NCBI RefSeq assembly: GCF_010974945.1
Contig: NZ_JAAIVB010000075.1
Coordinates: 16,493-80,492 of the forward strand
Direction: 5' to 3'
Source: Noviherbaspirillum galbum
GTDB taxonomy: Bacteria > Pseudomonadota > Gammaproteobacteria > Burkholderiales > Burkholderiaceae_D
DNA length: 64,000 nt
Below the pieces are notes generated by a model. That model made no database searches and was not told where the DNA came from. It saw only the letters and a list, made by a program, of their open reading frames with translations. Position 1 is the stretch's first letter, and each line of letters starts with the position of its first letter. Positions 63,836 through 64,000 of the stretch are shown here, piece after piece. The position numbers and the translations under genes were made by a program.

Positions 63836-63923
63836 GGCGCCTCATTGTTGCCGATTCCGGAATAGTATTTTGCGCCATTTCGGCTTTTTTGTGGAATCCG
63901 CAAACACTACACTGCTTCCATCG

Positions 63924-64000
63924 ATGAACGATTCATCGCAGACAGACGGAAGCGCAGCGAGCGCCGTGCCGTCTTCCAGTGAAGCACATGCAGCACCTAT
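63924..64000 (+). CDS. N-terminal fragment of an unidentified protein, cut by the window end
   Basis: An ATG at 63924 opens a frame without stop to the end of the window (25 codons). It encodes a hydrophilic Ser/Ala-rich start (MNDSSQTDGSASAVPSSSEA). The divergent LysR arrangement with an 88-base gap and a palindrome ATTCCGGAAT at about 63854 supports a real gene. Such polar N-termini precede the anchor in HlyD/EmrA-type membrane fusion proteins, but too little is visible to name it, and no Shine-Dalgarno sequence is clear. Confidence 0.4.
   Translation, partial: MNDSSQTDGSAASAVPSSSEAHAAP

Overview
The window is 64 kb of GC-rich, tightly packed bacterial chromosome. Its gene content points to a betaproteobacterium of the order Burkholderiales, most likely an Oxalobacteraceae-type genome (Herbaspirillum/Noviherbaspirillum-like). 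The supporting signs are MnmC fused in one chain, a prkA-yeaH-spoVR operon, smg/dprA/topB beside def/fmt, a siaABCD operon, DUF3717 and DUF1304 proteins, and many LysR and LIV-type ABC genes. The family assignment is an inference from gene content and was not checked against any database. I saw no tRNA, rRNA, CRISPR array, insertion sequence, phage or plasmid module.

Layout. 1-5.8 kb: end of a membrane protein, a histidine phosphatase overlapping an NAD(P)HX dehydratase, DNA-3-methyladenine glycosylase I, an EamA exporter, a PPOX flavoprotein and an azlCD exporter pair. 5.9-9.7 kb: siaABCD, a phosphatase/kinase/phosphoprotein/diguanylate-cyclase switch for biofilm and aggregation. 9.8-15.2 kb: SMR exporter, SET-domain protein, mnmC and a large AsmA protein. 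15.2-20.9 kb: an AT-rich leader and the stress operon prkA-yeaH-spoVR, carrying a MITE/REPIN-like element and ending in a clear terminator. 21-22.7 kb: a DUF4142 protein behind a sigma-54-type promoter, then a PA2169-type four-helix protein. 22.8-31.7 kb: FAD protein, YfcE phosphodiesterase, cysE with a leader-peptide attenuator, three secreted lipoproteins, a GST, an acyl-CoA ligase and a convergent gene for an RGS-like protein. 31.8-40.6 kb: radical SAM protein, small DUF3717 protein, hydrolase-SDR pair, aminotransferase, MFS, DUF1304, and LysR divergent from a NylB-like serine hydrolase. 40.7-46.4 kb: a minus-strand LIV-type ABC operon (livK-G-F-H-M) ending in an alpha/beta hydrolase. 46.7-48.6 kb: an Ada-AlkA fusion overlapping ogt. 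48.7-56.4 kb: low-complexity and glycine-zipper lipoproteins, topB, smg, dprA and a LysM protein. 56.6-64 kb: def-fmt, metH behind a structured leader with a terminator, a class II amidotransferase, and a LysR gene divergent from a gene cut by the window end.

Working together. Several genes are translationally coupled by ATGA or similar overlaps: phosphatase/nnrD, azlC/azlD, siaA/siaB, siaC/siaD, yeaH/spoVR, hydrolase/SDR, livG/livF and alkA/ogt. Sulfur and methionine metabolism shows two cis-regulatory RNA candidates. cysE sits behind a 22-residue leader peptide with tandem Cys codons and mutually exclusive hairpins. metH sits behind a promoter, a leader of about 150 nt and an intrinsic terminator that ends only about 12 nt before its start codon. 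These two leaders, the RGS-like protein and the duplicated motif in the SiaD stalk are the parts most worth following up.
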